DNA from: Dama dama
Taxonomy: Eukaryota; Chordata; Mammalia; Artiodactyla; Cervidae
Reading direction: 5' to 3'
Length of the DNA stretch: 64,000 nt
Assembly (NCBI RefSeq): GCF_033118175.1
Contig: NC_083693.1
Span: forward strand, 26,855,981 to 26,919,980
This document shows positions 1 through 10,150 of this stretch, piece after piece (the stretch's first letter is position 1; every line of letters begins with the position of its first letter). The position numbers were made by a program, and so were the translations under genes. A model generated the notes under the pieces. The model had not been told where the DNA came from. It was given only the letters and a program-made list of their open reading frames with translations, and ran no database searches.

Positions 1-1465
1 AATTCATAACTGTACCTCCACAGACATGTCGATTTGAGCTACCTTGCACCTTCTCTGGAAGGTTCTATCTTTTCTGTTCCAGCAAGTTTCTCTTACCCTT
101 TTGCCTCATCCCTCATCTTACTCTTAGCTCATTCTTACTTTCTTACTATGAGATATGAGGTACATCTGCTTGAGTTAATTTGCACCTGGTTACACTGGAT
201 GTTTGACATTACTCCCTGGAGCAGTTCAGTAATCACAGCCAGAGTAGATCATTCTTGCCGCTTTATAATTGATGATTTTTTAAAAAGGATCTATCCTGTG
301 ACTTCTTCCAAAATAGGGATAAACATAGGCCCTGCATCCTGAATTGTCTGATATGTCAAGAATTCAGAAGTCATAATTACAACAGTGGTTTGTTCCTCCA
401 CGATATATTTTAGAGCTGGAAATAGAATGCTAAAAATTAAAATATGTAAGTTAAATTTCAAATCAAGAGATTAATATTTATTAAAGGAATACCTTGTATG
501 TTTCTTGATCAGAAGTGTTCTCATACGAAAGGCAGAATGATTTCAGTCCCAGATGTAAGAGGTATATCTTGACAAATCAACTCACTTTGAAATGCAAATC
601 TAATTCATTCACTAAAGGTCCTTAGGGATTCCAGTTAAGCATTGAGGCACAGTTTGCTAAGTGAACTTGATAGAGACTATAAGTTGCCCAGCATGTGTTC
701 TGACAGCAAGGGTCTACACCTCTGTGCCTGCTGCATCATTTCCCAGCACTGTGGAAGGCCACTGCCTGTGTGTGGTGCATTGGAAGAAAAAGTTAACACA
801 GTCAAGAGTAGCCCTCAACCCATGGCTCCCTGGAACTGGTGTACACACACCATAGATTTCTCATCCCTTGGGTGGGAGAATTTAAAGTTGTGTATTTTAC
901 ACAATTGCCCAGGATTTGTTTACCAATTGTGTTCCAGTTGTCCACTCTGATGGCTGGCTTAATGGCAAAGTATCTTCTGGCTACCTTCTCTTCCATGTAT
1001 CATTCCACGTTTCTCTAAGTTTATTCCTTATACTTCCTGAATAAACTATAGCAGCCTTGGAACCCTTGTCTCAGGGCTTGATTCTGGGGGACCCTGAGCT
1101 AAAGCAGAACTGTAAGCAGAAATATGTGAAATTTCTGATGATTCTTATTGGCTTCTTTATCATATCACCTGGAACATTGGTGTGAGGCTTGGAGCTCTGC
1201 AGCCATATTGGGTCATGAGAATAAGGGTCCCATCTATGTAAATGAAGAGCTGAGAAGAGACAGGAACCTGGAGTCATGTAGCCTTGAGTTATGTGGGGCC
1301 TTGACTTCCATCTTCAGAACAATTCTACATGAAAAAAAAAAAAATTCATCTTACTATATAAGATATTTAAAATGAAATGCCTTAATATTAAGTACATTTT
1401 CTTATTTTTGCTATACATTTACCATGAATATTGAGTTATTTTCTTCCCCAATATAATCAAGTTTC
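1..1465. other. Unassigned non-coding sequence
   Basis: No coding exon or confidently named repeat is visible. Open frames here are about 100 codons or shorter and show no recognisable domain. The stretch around 1030-1095 has an AATAAA-containing tail and resembles the 3' end of an old interspersed repeat, but I cannot name the family. Confidence 0.5.
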
Positions 1466-1616
1466 AGATAGATAGATAGATAAACATATATATGTATATC
1501 TCTCTATATATGTATATAGAGAGATATGTATATCTATATATTCATGTGTATATATGTATCTAACTTTATATATATATATATACACACACACACATATATA
1601 CACACACACACATATT
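1466..1616. repeat. AT-rich microsatellite cluster
   Basis: A run of GATA units passes into TATATG, TA and CA units. Within it, TATCTCTCTATATA is followed by TATAGAGAGATA, so the cluster could fold into a hairpin. Confidence 0.9.
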
Positions 1617-2721
1617 AACACATAGAGACATAGAGAGAGAGGGAAAATGAGCTTTCTTCCTTGAAATACAATCAGGAGTCATTTTTTTAATTTGGAAACA
1701 ATAACTAGACTGTGAAACAATCACTGGTGTAGTCAGAATTCACCAGCCTGTGATCATCTGGGCCCAGGCTTTAAGGATGGTAAAATCTCACAGAGCTTCC
1801 ACCTCTGGGCCCGCGCTCGGTGCCCCCGCCCCACCCAGTTCTCACTGACTCCTCCCTCCGGCTCCTCCAGGCGCCTCTGCCGCTCTTCCGGGTGCAGGGG
1901 AACAGCAGGGGCCCTGCCTTCCTAGTGGCTTGCTTCACTTTAGCTCATCTCTAACTACCAGAGCTTATCTCTACTCATGCTTTAGTATGAAAATTAGATG
2001 GTATTAGAAAACTCATGCCACAAATCTTACTATTTTTCAGCGTGTTCCTTCAGTACTATGCCTATTTCTACATTGTTAGCTTCTTAGAATCAGCCCCTGG
2101 GGATGCAGTTTGTGTTTTGCACTTGTACTAAAAGCCAGTTGTAGGAGAGTAACTAATGAGAACTGTGCTCCGCTGGGGCCTGCACTGTCTAGAGGGTGTG
2201 GAAAGAGCTGGCGCGTTTGTGCACATGTCCTCAGCACAGGGAGAGAGGACGCTGGCCCTAATATGTCATTTTGTCTCAGCCAAAGTCTTAGGTACTTCCA
2301 AAGGATAATGACCTGTGGACAGCCTACAGACCATTCCTTCATCAGACCAGAGGCTCACATGATTATCTATTGCATCTTTTTATTTCAGAGTCCTGAACAC
2401 AGAAGTAGAACAAAGATGCTTAGGGAGTGTGATGGGGAAGGTGGTGCCTTTGCTCCAGCCCCACTGGTCAGATATTCTTGTTCTTGACATTATAGCTTTC
2501 TGGTTGTACACCCAGCGGAACCTCTAATTCTTGAAGAGCACAGAGGTTGTCTCATGATCAGAAAACTCTTGACCTTCTGATCAGTTGCATTTCTGGCACT
2601 TTCTTATGCTTTTTCTCCAGGGGATTCAAACTTGTTCTTGAGACCACGGAAGGATACTTACAAAGGAACAAGGAAGGTAGATGAGGAAACAAGTTCAAAG
2701 TCATGGAACTTGCATGTGCCA
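1617..2721. other. Unassigned sequence containing a GC-rich patch
   Basis: No repeat family or exon is recognised. A short GC-rich, CpG-containing segment at about 1805-1925 stands out from the AT-rich surroundings. A 125-codon open frame at 2110-2487 shows no domain I recognise and is most likely chance. Confidence 0.4.
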
Positions 2722-3326
2722 AGGATAGATATACCTCACATTATTTTTCTTTATTCTGCTTCACCCATACTTCGTAATTTACAGATTGAAGTTTTGTGGC
2801 AATCCTGTGGTAAGCAATTCTATGGGTGCCATTATTCCATAGCATTTGCTCAGTTTATGGCTCTGTGTCACATGTTTTGTAATTCTTTCAATATTTCAAA
2901 GTTTTTCAATATTATTTCATGTGTTATGTGATCTATGATCAGTGACCTTTGATGTTACTATTACAAAAAAGATGACAACTCCTTGACGTCTCAGATGATG
3001 GTTAATTTTTTTTTTTTTCAGATGTTCAAGCTGGTTTTATTTTTATTTTATTTTTTTTCATTTATTTTTATTAGTTGGAGGCTAATTACTTTACAATATT
3101 GTAGTGTTTTTTGTCATACATTGACATGAATCAGCCATGGAGGTTAATATTTTTTAACAATAAAATATTTTAAATTAAAGTAAATATATTATTTTTTAGC
3201 GATAATGCTATTGCCCACTTAATAGACTACATTATATTGGAAACATACCTTTCATATGCTCTTTTATACTTTCATATGCTCTCATATACCTTTCAACAGA
3301 TTCACGTGACTCACTTTATTACAATA
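2722..3326. mobile_element. Tigger1-like DNA transposon, internally deleted and truncated
   Basis: The left end carries a Tigger-type terminal repeat (ATACCTCA near 2731), followed by the characteristic subterminal sequence with GATTGAAGTTTTGTGGCAA. The segment from about 3143 matches the opposite subterminal region, with AACAATAAAATATTTT and the block around AATGCTATTGCCCACTTAA. The transposase interior is missing, as in MER2-type deletion derivatives. The far terminal repeat is lost where the next Tigger-like element begins. An L1 tail is inserted at 3007-3141. Confidence 0.65.
3007..3141 (-). mobile_element. L1 3' end (antisense) inserted in Tigger
   Basis: A poly-T start leads into the reverse complement of the ruminant L1 3'UTR, with the block TTAGTTGGAGGCTAATTACT and then ACATGAATCAGCCATGG. 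GGTTAAT flanks it at 3000-3006 and 3142-3148 as a target-site duplication. The T-rich tail is split by a 21-nt segment identical to part of BovB (3019-3039). Confidence 0.7.
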
Positions 3327-4111
3327 CAGTAAGTCCTCTACATGCAGACCTTCAAGTTGCCAACTTTCAAAGACGCAAGCCTGTGTTTGCATGTCCAGTT
3401 GTATAAGTTAGTTCACGTGTCTGGTGTACACTGTCACATGCATGCGTTCTCTGGAAGAAGCTATGCTTTTGTGTACCTTACTTTACAGCACTTTACAGAG
3501 TGCAGTTGCAGTATCTTTATAGATAGAATTGAATCTAGCAAGGAATCGGAACCCAGGGCATCAGCATCAGACATGAGTGAAATGGCAGCTTGCCCTCCGT
3601 CTCCTGTCACTGATGAGACTTCAGCTCTACCATGTCCCACCTCCCCTCCCTCCTCCAGTAAGTAACCCTTCTTGCCTGTTCACTTGGTGCCAGCCCCTGT
3701 TTGCTGGCTGCTTACTGTACTATTTTACTTTCAGGGCTTCCCTGATAGCTCAGTTGGTAAAGAATCCACCTGAAACAAAGGAGACCCCAGTTCGATTCCT
3801 GGGTTGGGAAGATCCCCTGGAGAAGGGAAAGGCTACTCAATCCAGTATTCTGGCCTGGAGAATTCCATGGACTATACAGTCCATGCAAAGGGTTGGACAT
3901 GACTGAGTGAGTATCACTTCACTTCAGTTTTCCAGTACTGTAAGATTAAAAATGTTTTCTTTATTTTCTGTTTTTTTTTATGTATTATTTGTGTGAAAAA
4001 GTATTATAAACATATTACAGTACAGTACTAAATAGCCGACTGTGTTAGTTGGGTACCTAGGTTAACTTTGTTGGATTTGTGAAAAACTGGACTTATGAAC
4101 ACACTCTCGAA
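3327..4111. mobile_element. Second Tigger-like (pogo-clade) transposon remnant
   Basis: The sequence begins CAGTAAGTCCTCTACATGC directly after a TA dinucleotide, as expected for Tc1/mariner-superfamily ends. The right part (about 3930-4111) contains the inverted-repeat-like subterminal block GTTAGTTGGGTACCTAGG. A short coding-like middle (3570-3665) may be a transposase remnant. A Bov-tA SINE interrupts it at 3734-3927. The exact subfamily is uncertain. Confidence 0.55.
3734..3927 (+). mobile_element. Bov-tA-type SINE
   Basis: The tRNA-derived head (GGGCTTCCCTGATAGCTCAG) has a B-box-like GTTCGATTCC. The Bov-A body follows, ending in GGACATGACTGAGTGAG. The SINE is non-autonomous and relies on BovB machinery, because its body derives from the BovB 3' end. 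It lies inside the Tigger-like element. Confidence 0.9.
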
Positions 4112-4170
4112 ATGAAGATTAATCTATTCTTTCTTTTTTCTTTTTTTTGGGGGGGGGGTAAGACAATGTA

Positions 4171-4328
4171 TTCTTTTAAAAAATATTTATTTATTTGGCT
4201 GTGCTGGATATTAGCTGTGGTGTGCTGGATCTTTAGTTGCAGCATGTAGTTCTTCAGCCAGGGATTGAACTCAGACCCCCTGCACTGGAAGCATGGGGCC
4301 TCATCCACTGGAACACTGCAGAAGGCCA
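4171..4328 (-). mobile_element. CHR-type tRNA-derived SINE
   Basis: The antisense strand shows the A-rich tail (as TATTTATTTATTTGGCTGTG), the GTTGCAGCATG block and the tRNA-like head (GCCAGGGATTGAACTC). This layout is typical of cetartiodactyl CHR SINEs, here in a short form. Confidence 0.65.
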
Positions 4329-4344
4329 TGGTCTTAGTCATCTG

Positions 4345-5459
4345 CTCAGTTCAGTCACTCAGTACTGTCAGACTCTTTGTGACCCCATGGACTGCAGGAT
4401 GCCTGGCTTCCCTGTCCATCACCAGCTCCCAGAGTTTACTCAAACTCATGTGATTGAGTCAGTGACGCCATCTAACCATCTCATCCTCTGTTGTCCCCTT
4501 CTTCTCCCGCCTTCAATCTTTCCAAGCATTAGGGTCTTTTCCAATGAGTCAGTTTTTCGCATCAGGTGGCCAAAGTATTGGAGTTTCAGCATCAGCATCA
4601 GTCCTTCCAATAAATATTCAAGACTGATTTCCTGTAGGATGGACTGGTTGGATCTCCTTGCAGGCCAAGGGACTCTCAAGAGTCTTCTCCAACACCACAG
4701 CTAAAAAGAATCAATTCTTCAGCGCTCAGCTTTCTTTATAGTCCAACTCTCACATCCATACATGACTATTGGAAAAACTATAGCTCGACTAGATGGACTT
4801 CTGTTGGCAAAGTAATGTCTCTGCTTTTTAATATGCTGTCTAGGTTGGTCATAACTTTCCTTCCAAGGAGTAAGTGTCTTTTAATTTCATGGCTGCAATC
4901 ACCTTCTGCAGTGATTTTGGAGCCCCAAGAAATAAAGTCTGACACTGTTTCCACTCTTTCCCCATCTATTTGCCATGAAGTGATGGGACTGGATGCCATG
5001 ATCTTAGTTTTCTGAATGTTGAGCCTTAAGCCAACTTTTTCAGTCTCCTCTTTCACTTTCATTAAGAGGCTCTTTAGTTCTTCTTCACTTTTGCCATAAG
5101 GGTGGTATCATCTGCATATCTCAGGTTATTGATATTTCTCCCAGCAATCTTGATTTAAGCTTGCATTTCATCCAGTCCAGCATTTCTTATGATGTACTAT
5201 GCATATAAGTTAAATAAGCAGGGTGACAATATACAGCCTTGACGTACTCCTTTCCCGATTTGGAACCAGTCTGTGTTCCATGTCCAGTTCTAACTGTTGC
5301 TTCTTGACATGCATACAGATTTCTCAGGAGGCAGGTCAGGTCATCTGGTATTCCCATCTCCTTAAGAATTTTCCACAGTTTGTTGTGATCCACACAGTCA
5401 AAGGCTTTGGCATAGTCAATAAAGCAGAAGTAGATGTTTTTCTGGAACTCTCTTGCTTA
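4345..5459 (-). pseudogene. BovB (RTE) 3' part: reverse transcriptase and C-terminal relic
   Basis: Read on the minus strand this runs from the BovB 3' end (TCAGTTCAGTC repeat tail at 4345) up through the C-terminal domain and into the RT domain. The RT signature YADD is intact near 5110-5120, and the RT block ILKEMGIPDDLTCLLRNLYA is clear at 5280-5390. The frame is broken between these blocks (for example in the 4446-4679, 4778-5062 and 5187-5393 segments), so no active protein is possible. At 5459 the element stops abruptly and the BovB 5' region continues on the opposite strand. Confidence 0.9.
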
Positions 5460-6090
5460 CCTCCACCATAGTTTGGCCTCAGGTCAAATAACAGGGCAGG
5501 AACACAGCCCCACCCATCAACTGAAAATTGGAGTAAAATTTTACTGAGGATGGTCCCACCCATCAGAAGAAGACCCACTTTCCCCCTCAGTCAGTCTCTC
5601 TCATCAGGAAGCTTCCATAAGCCTCTTATCCTTCTCCATCGGAGGGCAGACAGAATGAAAACCACTATCACAGAAAACTAACCAGTCTGATCACATGGAC
5701 CACAGCCTTGTCTAATTCAATGAAACTATAAGCCATGCTGTGTAGGGCCACCCAACATGGGCAGATCATGGTGGAGAGTTCTGACAAAATGTGGTCCATT
5801 GGAGAAGAGAATGACAAACCACTTCAGTATTCTTGCCTTGAGAACCATGTGAACAGTATGAAAAGACAGGACACTGGAAGATGAACTACCCAAGTCGGTA
5901 GGTGCCCAATATGCTACTGGAGATCAGTGAAGAAATAACTCCAGAAAGAATGAAGAGATGGAGCCAAAGCAAAAACAACACCCAGCTGTGGACATGATTG
6001 GTGATGAAAGTAAAGTACGATGCTGAAGAGCAATATTGCATAGGAACCTGGAATGTTAGGTCCAAGAACCAATGCAAATTGGAAGTGGTC
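5460..6090 (+). mobile_element. BovB 5' region, inverted relative to its 3' part
   Basis: This is the BovB 5'UTR and start of its endonuclease region in plus orientation (ACCTCCACCATAG onward, then the block with GCATAGGAACCTGGAATGTT at 6037-6056). It ends at GGAAGTGGTC, about 6090. The region shared with the BovB at 56931 allows direct comparison. Adjacency to the minus-strand BovB at 5459 indicates one insertion with a 5' inversion. Two independent insertions are the alternative. Confidence 0.8.
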
Positions 6091-7089
6091 TTGGTCACGA
6101 TCTGGAACAAAATTTTTTTGTTGCCTTGGTCATGGCCTGGAACAAAATCCAGGATATTTTTGAGATATGACTATACAAGCCTAATTATATGTTATTTCAT
6201 CTATATATGCAACTTCATCTAATGTATTTAACAATCCAGTAAAGAGATGTACATTACTATCCTCACTTTACATTGATGAGAGCCCAAAGCTGTCAAGTGT
6301 GAAAGATAGACTTTGAAACAAGATCTGAATGATCCAACATACACCCACTCATGTTTAGCCTTCGAGATTGCCAAGATCTTTCCCCTCGCTATGAAATCAA
6401 GGTCCCTGATTTGAACATGGAGGGTGCCAGTACTTCTGATGGGGAGATGCCATACTTAGTTCCTCATACACAGACCTCACCAAGAACTTCTCAGCCTGTC
6501 CTAGGATCTAGCAAATACAGAGACAACTATAGCCAAGTTTAAAAAAAAAAAAAAAAGCTTTCAGGCTATGTTGCTTTAGTGGCTGGGTCTGAGCAGAAAC
6601 CATTTGTTTTTGAGAGACATGCTATCAAAAGTCTTACTTGATTTTGGGGCTGCAAGATGCAAAAGTATCTGCTTCAGCATTTTACCCTAATTCCTGATTC
6701 TTCCAGTCAGCTGAATTACCTAATGAATAGCTTAAGCTCTGGGATATGCTTCTCCACTCCTACCCTAACCTGGCTTCAGTTAGATGTTGGCTTATTATGT
6801 CCCTGGCATAGGTCTGTCTCTGCTTCCTTACTTAGCAATGATGAATGTGAACAGAAGGCAATTAAAATACCTTGACGCTGGGCCAGTGATTCTGATAGGC
6901 TGTTGAGTAACATGTAGGGAGGGCAATGTCCCCAAAGTAAATTTGGTCCGTGTTGATGTGAAGATTTTAAGGTCCGGGGGCTCTAAAGTTACAGTTGTAG
7001 AGAAGAAAGAGTGGACCTTGTGGGCAGAGAACTGGAAGTAACTCCTGATTTCACTAATTGATGACTCTGTTATCTTTGGCCAGTCATAT
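6091..7089. other. Unassigned sequence with MIR-like trace
   Basis: About 6220-6335 resembles an antisense MIR (TATCCTCACTTTACA, then a diverged AGGTCACACAGC-like region), with low confidence. A run of 16 A lies near 6541-6556. A near-duplicate of roughly 30 nt containing CTGGAACAAAAT occurs at 6090-6120 and 6120-6150. Nothing coding is recognised. Confidence 0.4.
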
Positions 7090-7099
7090 ACATTTTAGG

Positions 7100-7307
7100 G
7101 GCTTCCCTGGTGGCTCAGCAGTAGAGAACCCACCTGCCAATGCAGGAGACACAGTTTCGATCCTTGGATCAAGAAGATCCCCTGGAGATGGAAATGGCAA
7201 CCCACTCCGATATTCTTGCCTGGGAAATCCCATGGACAGTGGAGCCTCGCAGACTACAGTCCATGGGATCACAAAGAACCAGACATGACTTAGTGACTAA
7301 ATGATAA
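7100..7307 (+). mobile_element. Bov-tA-type SINE with target-site duplication
   Basis: A complete tRNA-like head (GGCTTCCCTGGTGGCTCAG) and Bov-A body are present. The 10-nt duplication ACATTTTAGG lies at 7090-7099 and 7308-7317, which fixes both ends. Confidence 0.95.
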
Positions 7308-7317
7308 CATTTTAGGA

Positions 7318-8416
7318 CCTCTATTTCTTGACAGAAACAAAAAATGAACATAAGACTATAACATATATAGGGTTTCATGAATTAAATGTGGTAATGACTG
7401 TTGATGAGCTTAATAAACTACAAAGCATGCTGCAACTATACAGTGTTCTTTTAGGACCAGTCTGCCTAACTTGTTGACTAACTAGCCCAGTTGATGGCAA
7501 TCCCAAGATTCTATGGTCAGAATCTCTTTTCCACACCTCTAGTGTAGGGACACAGGATTCTGGGACTATTAGAGAACATGCCAGAGATAAAATCAGAATA
7601 ACATTTTTGAAACAGGTTCATGTCATGGGTAAGAGCTGCCACAAGTCCTGTATGTAAACCCAAATAAGGGAGACCCGAGGGAGTTGAAAATGATGAACAA
7701 GGAATTGCCATGTGATCTGAGGTAGAAATCTGGGTACCACAGAGAAGCAATTGAGGTTTTATGTTTTCAAAACAGAATCACATGTGTATGCTTAACTCAT
7801 TTGAGAGACAAGAGTTGGAAACTTTTTGTGGATTATTTCTACATTGTAGTGAAAAACTAAACTTTAACCAATATGGAGCTAGATGGTGCAGATGGATATC
7901 TAAAGTTACATGAAGAACAGGGAAAGGAAGATCAGATAACGGCAAGTTTAAGTATCAAACACAGACCTTGGTGCTGTGTGGTTTCAGAAGAGTGTGACCA
8001 AAGTCTGTTGTTTCAGGGTTGTTAAAATTTATCAGAGGACATGACAGGTATATAAATAATTACCATGTGAAACAAAACAAACAAACAAACAAAAAGAAAA
8101 GCAAAGGCAAGAGAAAACAAGTTGGGTGAGAAGGTCACCTTTGGTGGGCTAGAGACTGATCAGAAAAGTATCCCTAAAAGAAACAGCATCTGAAATGAGC
8201 TGGAGTTGGACAGACGGACCTGAGATAGAGGAAATGGGACCTTAAGGAAGAAAGGTAATTTGGATAAGATATCAAAGTTGGAAATCTGGAAACAGCGCAC
8301 AACCTGGCCGCAGGAGAGAAGCGCAAGACAAGTGATGGGAAGGTTGCCTGGGAACTGAGGGTTGCAGATGGCGTTAAAACATGGCCTGCCATCTAGCCCC
8401 TAATACTTAGTGATCG
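7318..8416. other. Unassigned sequence, possibly old L2 remnant at its right
   Basis: No exon is recognised. A short CAAA repeat lies at about 8073-8095. The stretch 8090-8390 has the purine-rich texture of diverged antisense L2 but cannot be called by eye. Confidence 0.35.
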
Positions 8417-8575
8417 GGGCTTCCCAGGTGGTGCTAGTGGTAAAGAACTCATCTGTCAATGCAGGAAAATGTAAGAGACATAGGTTCAATCCCTGGATCA
8501 GGAAGATTCCCTGGAGAAGGGTGTGTCCCCTTCATTGGGAGCACTGTCTTAACCACTGGCCTGCCAGGGAAGTCT
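8417..8575 (+). mobile_element. Bov-tA head fused to antisense CHR fragment
   Basis: Positions 8417-8520 are a plus-strand Bov-tA head and the start of its body, ending at CCTGGAGAAGGG. From about 8521 the sequence becomes the antisense 5' end of a CHR-type SINE (TTAACCACTGGCCTGCCAGGGAAGTC). Two tRNA-derived heads therefore face each other. Confidence 0.7.
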
Positions 8576-8605
8576 TTATTGTAATTGTTTTTAATACTCA
8601 TTCCT

Positions 8606-9157
8606 TATGATGGTCAGCTTCCAAGATGGTATTCATGCCCTTGTATGAACTCTCCCATAATGTATCAGGGGTGATATGTTTGATCAAAAGAATATGACAA
8701 AAGCAAAGTATGTTATTTTGAGGCCAAGCTATAAAGATCTTGTGTCTTTTTCCTCTCTCTCTCTCTCTCTGTGTGTGTGTGTTGTGTGTGTGTGTATGTG
8801 TGTGAATGCTTCTTATCATTCACTTTAGATCAGCTGCTATGTTATGAGCTATGGAGAAGCCTAGGTCACCAAGAACCAAGGACTCCAGCCAACATCCAGA
8901 GAAACTCAGACCTATTGCCATCAGTAACATGAGTGAGTTTGAGAGGAGACCCTCTAGGACAGGCAGGCATTCAGTGAGGCAGCCACCACCAAGTTCCTGA
9001 CTGCAACTTTATGAGAGACTCTGAACCAGAACCATCCAGTTGGGCCATTCCTGGATTTATCAGCCTTGCTAACTGTGTGACATAATAAATAATTGCTGCT
9101 TTAAGCTACTACCTTTGTGGGGAGTGATAATTTGTTACACAGAAATAGTTAATACAC
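8606..9157 (+). mobile_element. MLT1-type (ERVL-MaLR) solitary LTR
   Basis: The start, with GGTCAGCTTCCAAGATGG, matches the MLT1 pattern. So does the ending, with CATAATAAATAATTGCTG, TTTAAGCTACTA and TAGTTAATACAC. Length is about 550 bp including an expanded microsatellite. No internal retroviral sequence flanks it, so it is a solo LTR relic. Confidence 0.7.
8752..8804. repeat. (CT)n(GT)n microsatellite within MLT1
   Basis: Roughly nine CT units run directly into interrupted GT units inside the LTR. Confidence 0.95.
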
Positions 9158-9270
9158 TTCATCATTCAACACACATTTATTTATTAAGTGTCTACTAGTC
9201 TCAATAACTGTGTAGTCAGTGGAGCAGTTATTACAACTCAAGGCCCCTTGCATTCAGGGGACAATATTTG
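9158..9270 (-). mobile_element. L2-like 3' end, antisense
   Basis: TTCAACACACATTTATTTAT followed by TAAGTGTCTACTAG resembles the reverse complement of the L2 3' end, which ends in CAATAAATATTTGTTGAATG-like sequence. It is short and diverged. Confidence 0.45.
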
Positions 9271-9539
9271 ACTTTATTTTGAGTTTTTTGACAAAGCACG
9301 TTTTCTAGTTTCCAGCTTTCCTGTTATTTCCAGCCCTCTTTCCTCCTGAAACATTTTCTTCCTCCATCCTAACACATTTCTGCTGGCCAAGTCCAAAGCA
9401 CTCTTTGTTTAAATTTAATTTCTTCCTAGAGAGAAATTGCCACATACTTAGATTGGAATAAAACCCTTCAGAATAGTGTTCTATAGCACATACTTTGTCA
9501 GATTCTCTTGTCTAATTGTCATCATTCTCACTAGTTTAT

Positions 9540-9745
9540 GGGCTTCCCTGGTGGCTCAGATGGTAAAGAATCTACCTGTAATACTGAAGAGCCAGGTTGA
9601 TCCCTGGGTTGGAAAGATCCACTGGAGAAGGGAATGGCAACCCAGTCCAGTATTGATGCCTGGAGAATCCAATGGACAGAAGAGCCTGGCAGGGTACAGT
9701 CTATGGGGTCACAAAGAGCCAGACACGACTGAGAAACTTACTTTG
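9540..9745 (+). mobile_element. Bov-tA-type SINE with target-site duplication
   Basis: A head (GGGCTTCCCTGGTGGCTCAG) and Bov-A body are present. CTAGTTTAT is duplicated at 9531-9539 and 9746-9754. Confidence 0.93.
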
Positions 9746-9849
9746 CTAGTTTATAAGCTCCATGACTTTGGCTGTCTTGTCCTCTGATGTATTCCTAGTA
9801 TCCCCCATAGCATATGGCACAAGATAGGCTATAGATAAATCTATGTGTT

Positions 9850-9942
9850 AAAAAAAAAATATATATATATATATGATTTTAATACATATATACACACACA
9901 TACATATATATATATACATTACCTATATATATTATATATACA
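9850..9942. repeat. AT/CA microsatellite cluster
   Basis: An A-run followed by TA, CA and TATATA tracts. It directly abuts the antisense Bov-tA that follows. Confidence 0.9.
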
Positions 9943-9945
9943 CCA

Positions 9946-10150
9946 TGTGTGCTAAGTCGCTTCAGTCATGTCCAACTCTTTGTGACCTTACGGAATGTAG
10001 CCCATCAAGCTCCTCTGTCCATGGGATTCTTAAGCAAGTATACTGGTCTGGGTTGCTATGCCCTCCTCCAGGGGATCTTTCCGACACTTGCATCAAACCT
10101 GTTTCTCTCATATCTCCTGCACTAGCAGGCAGGTTCTTTACCACTAGCAC
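9946..10150 (-). mobile_element. Bov-tA-type SINE
   Basis: The antisense Bov-A body begins GTGCTAAGTCGCTTCAG. It ends in the antisense tRNA-like head at GGCAGGTTCTTTACCACTAG. The terminal part of the head is eroded. Confidence 0.9.

Noticed and set aside
6087..6105. Target duplication for the inverted BovB (GGTCTTAGTCATCTG at 4330 versus GGTCTTGGTCACGATCTG at 6087)
   Set aside because: Only partly matching, and overlapping with BovB's own GGTC, so not reliable without consensus alignment.
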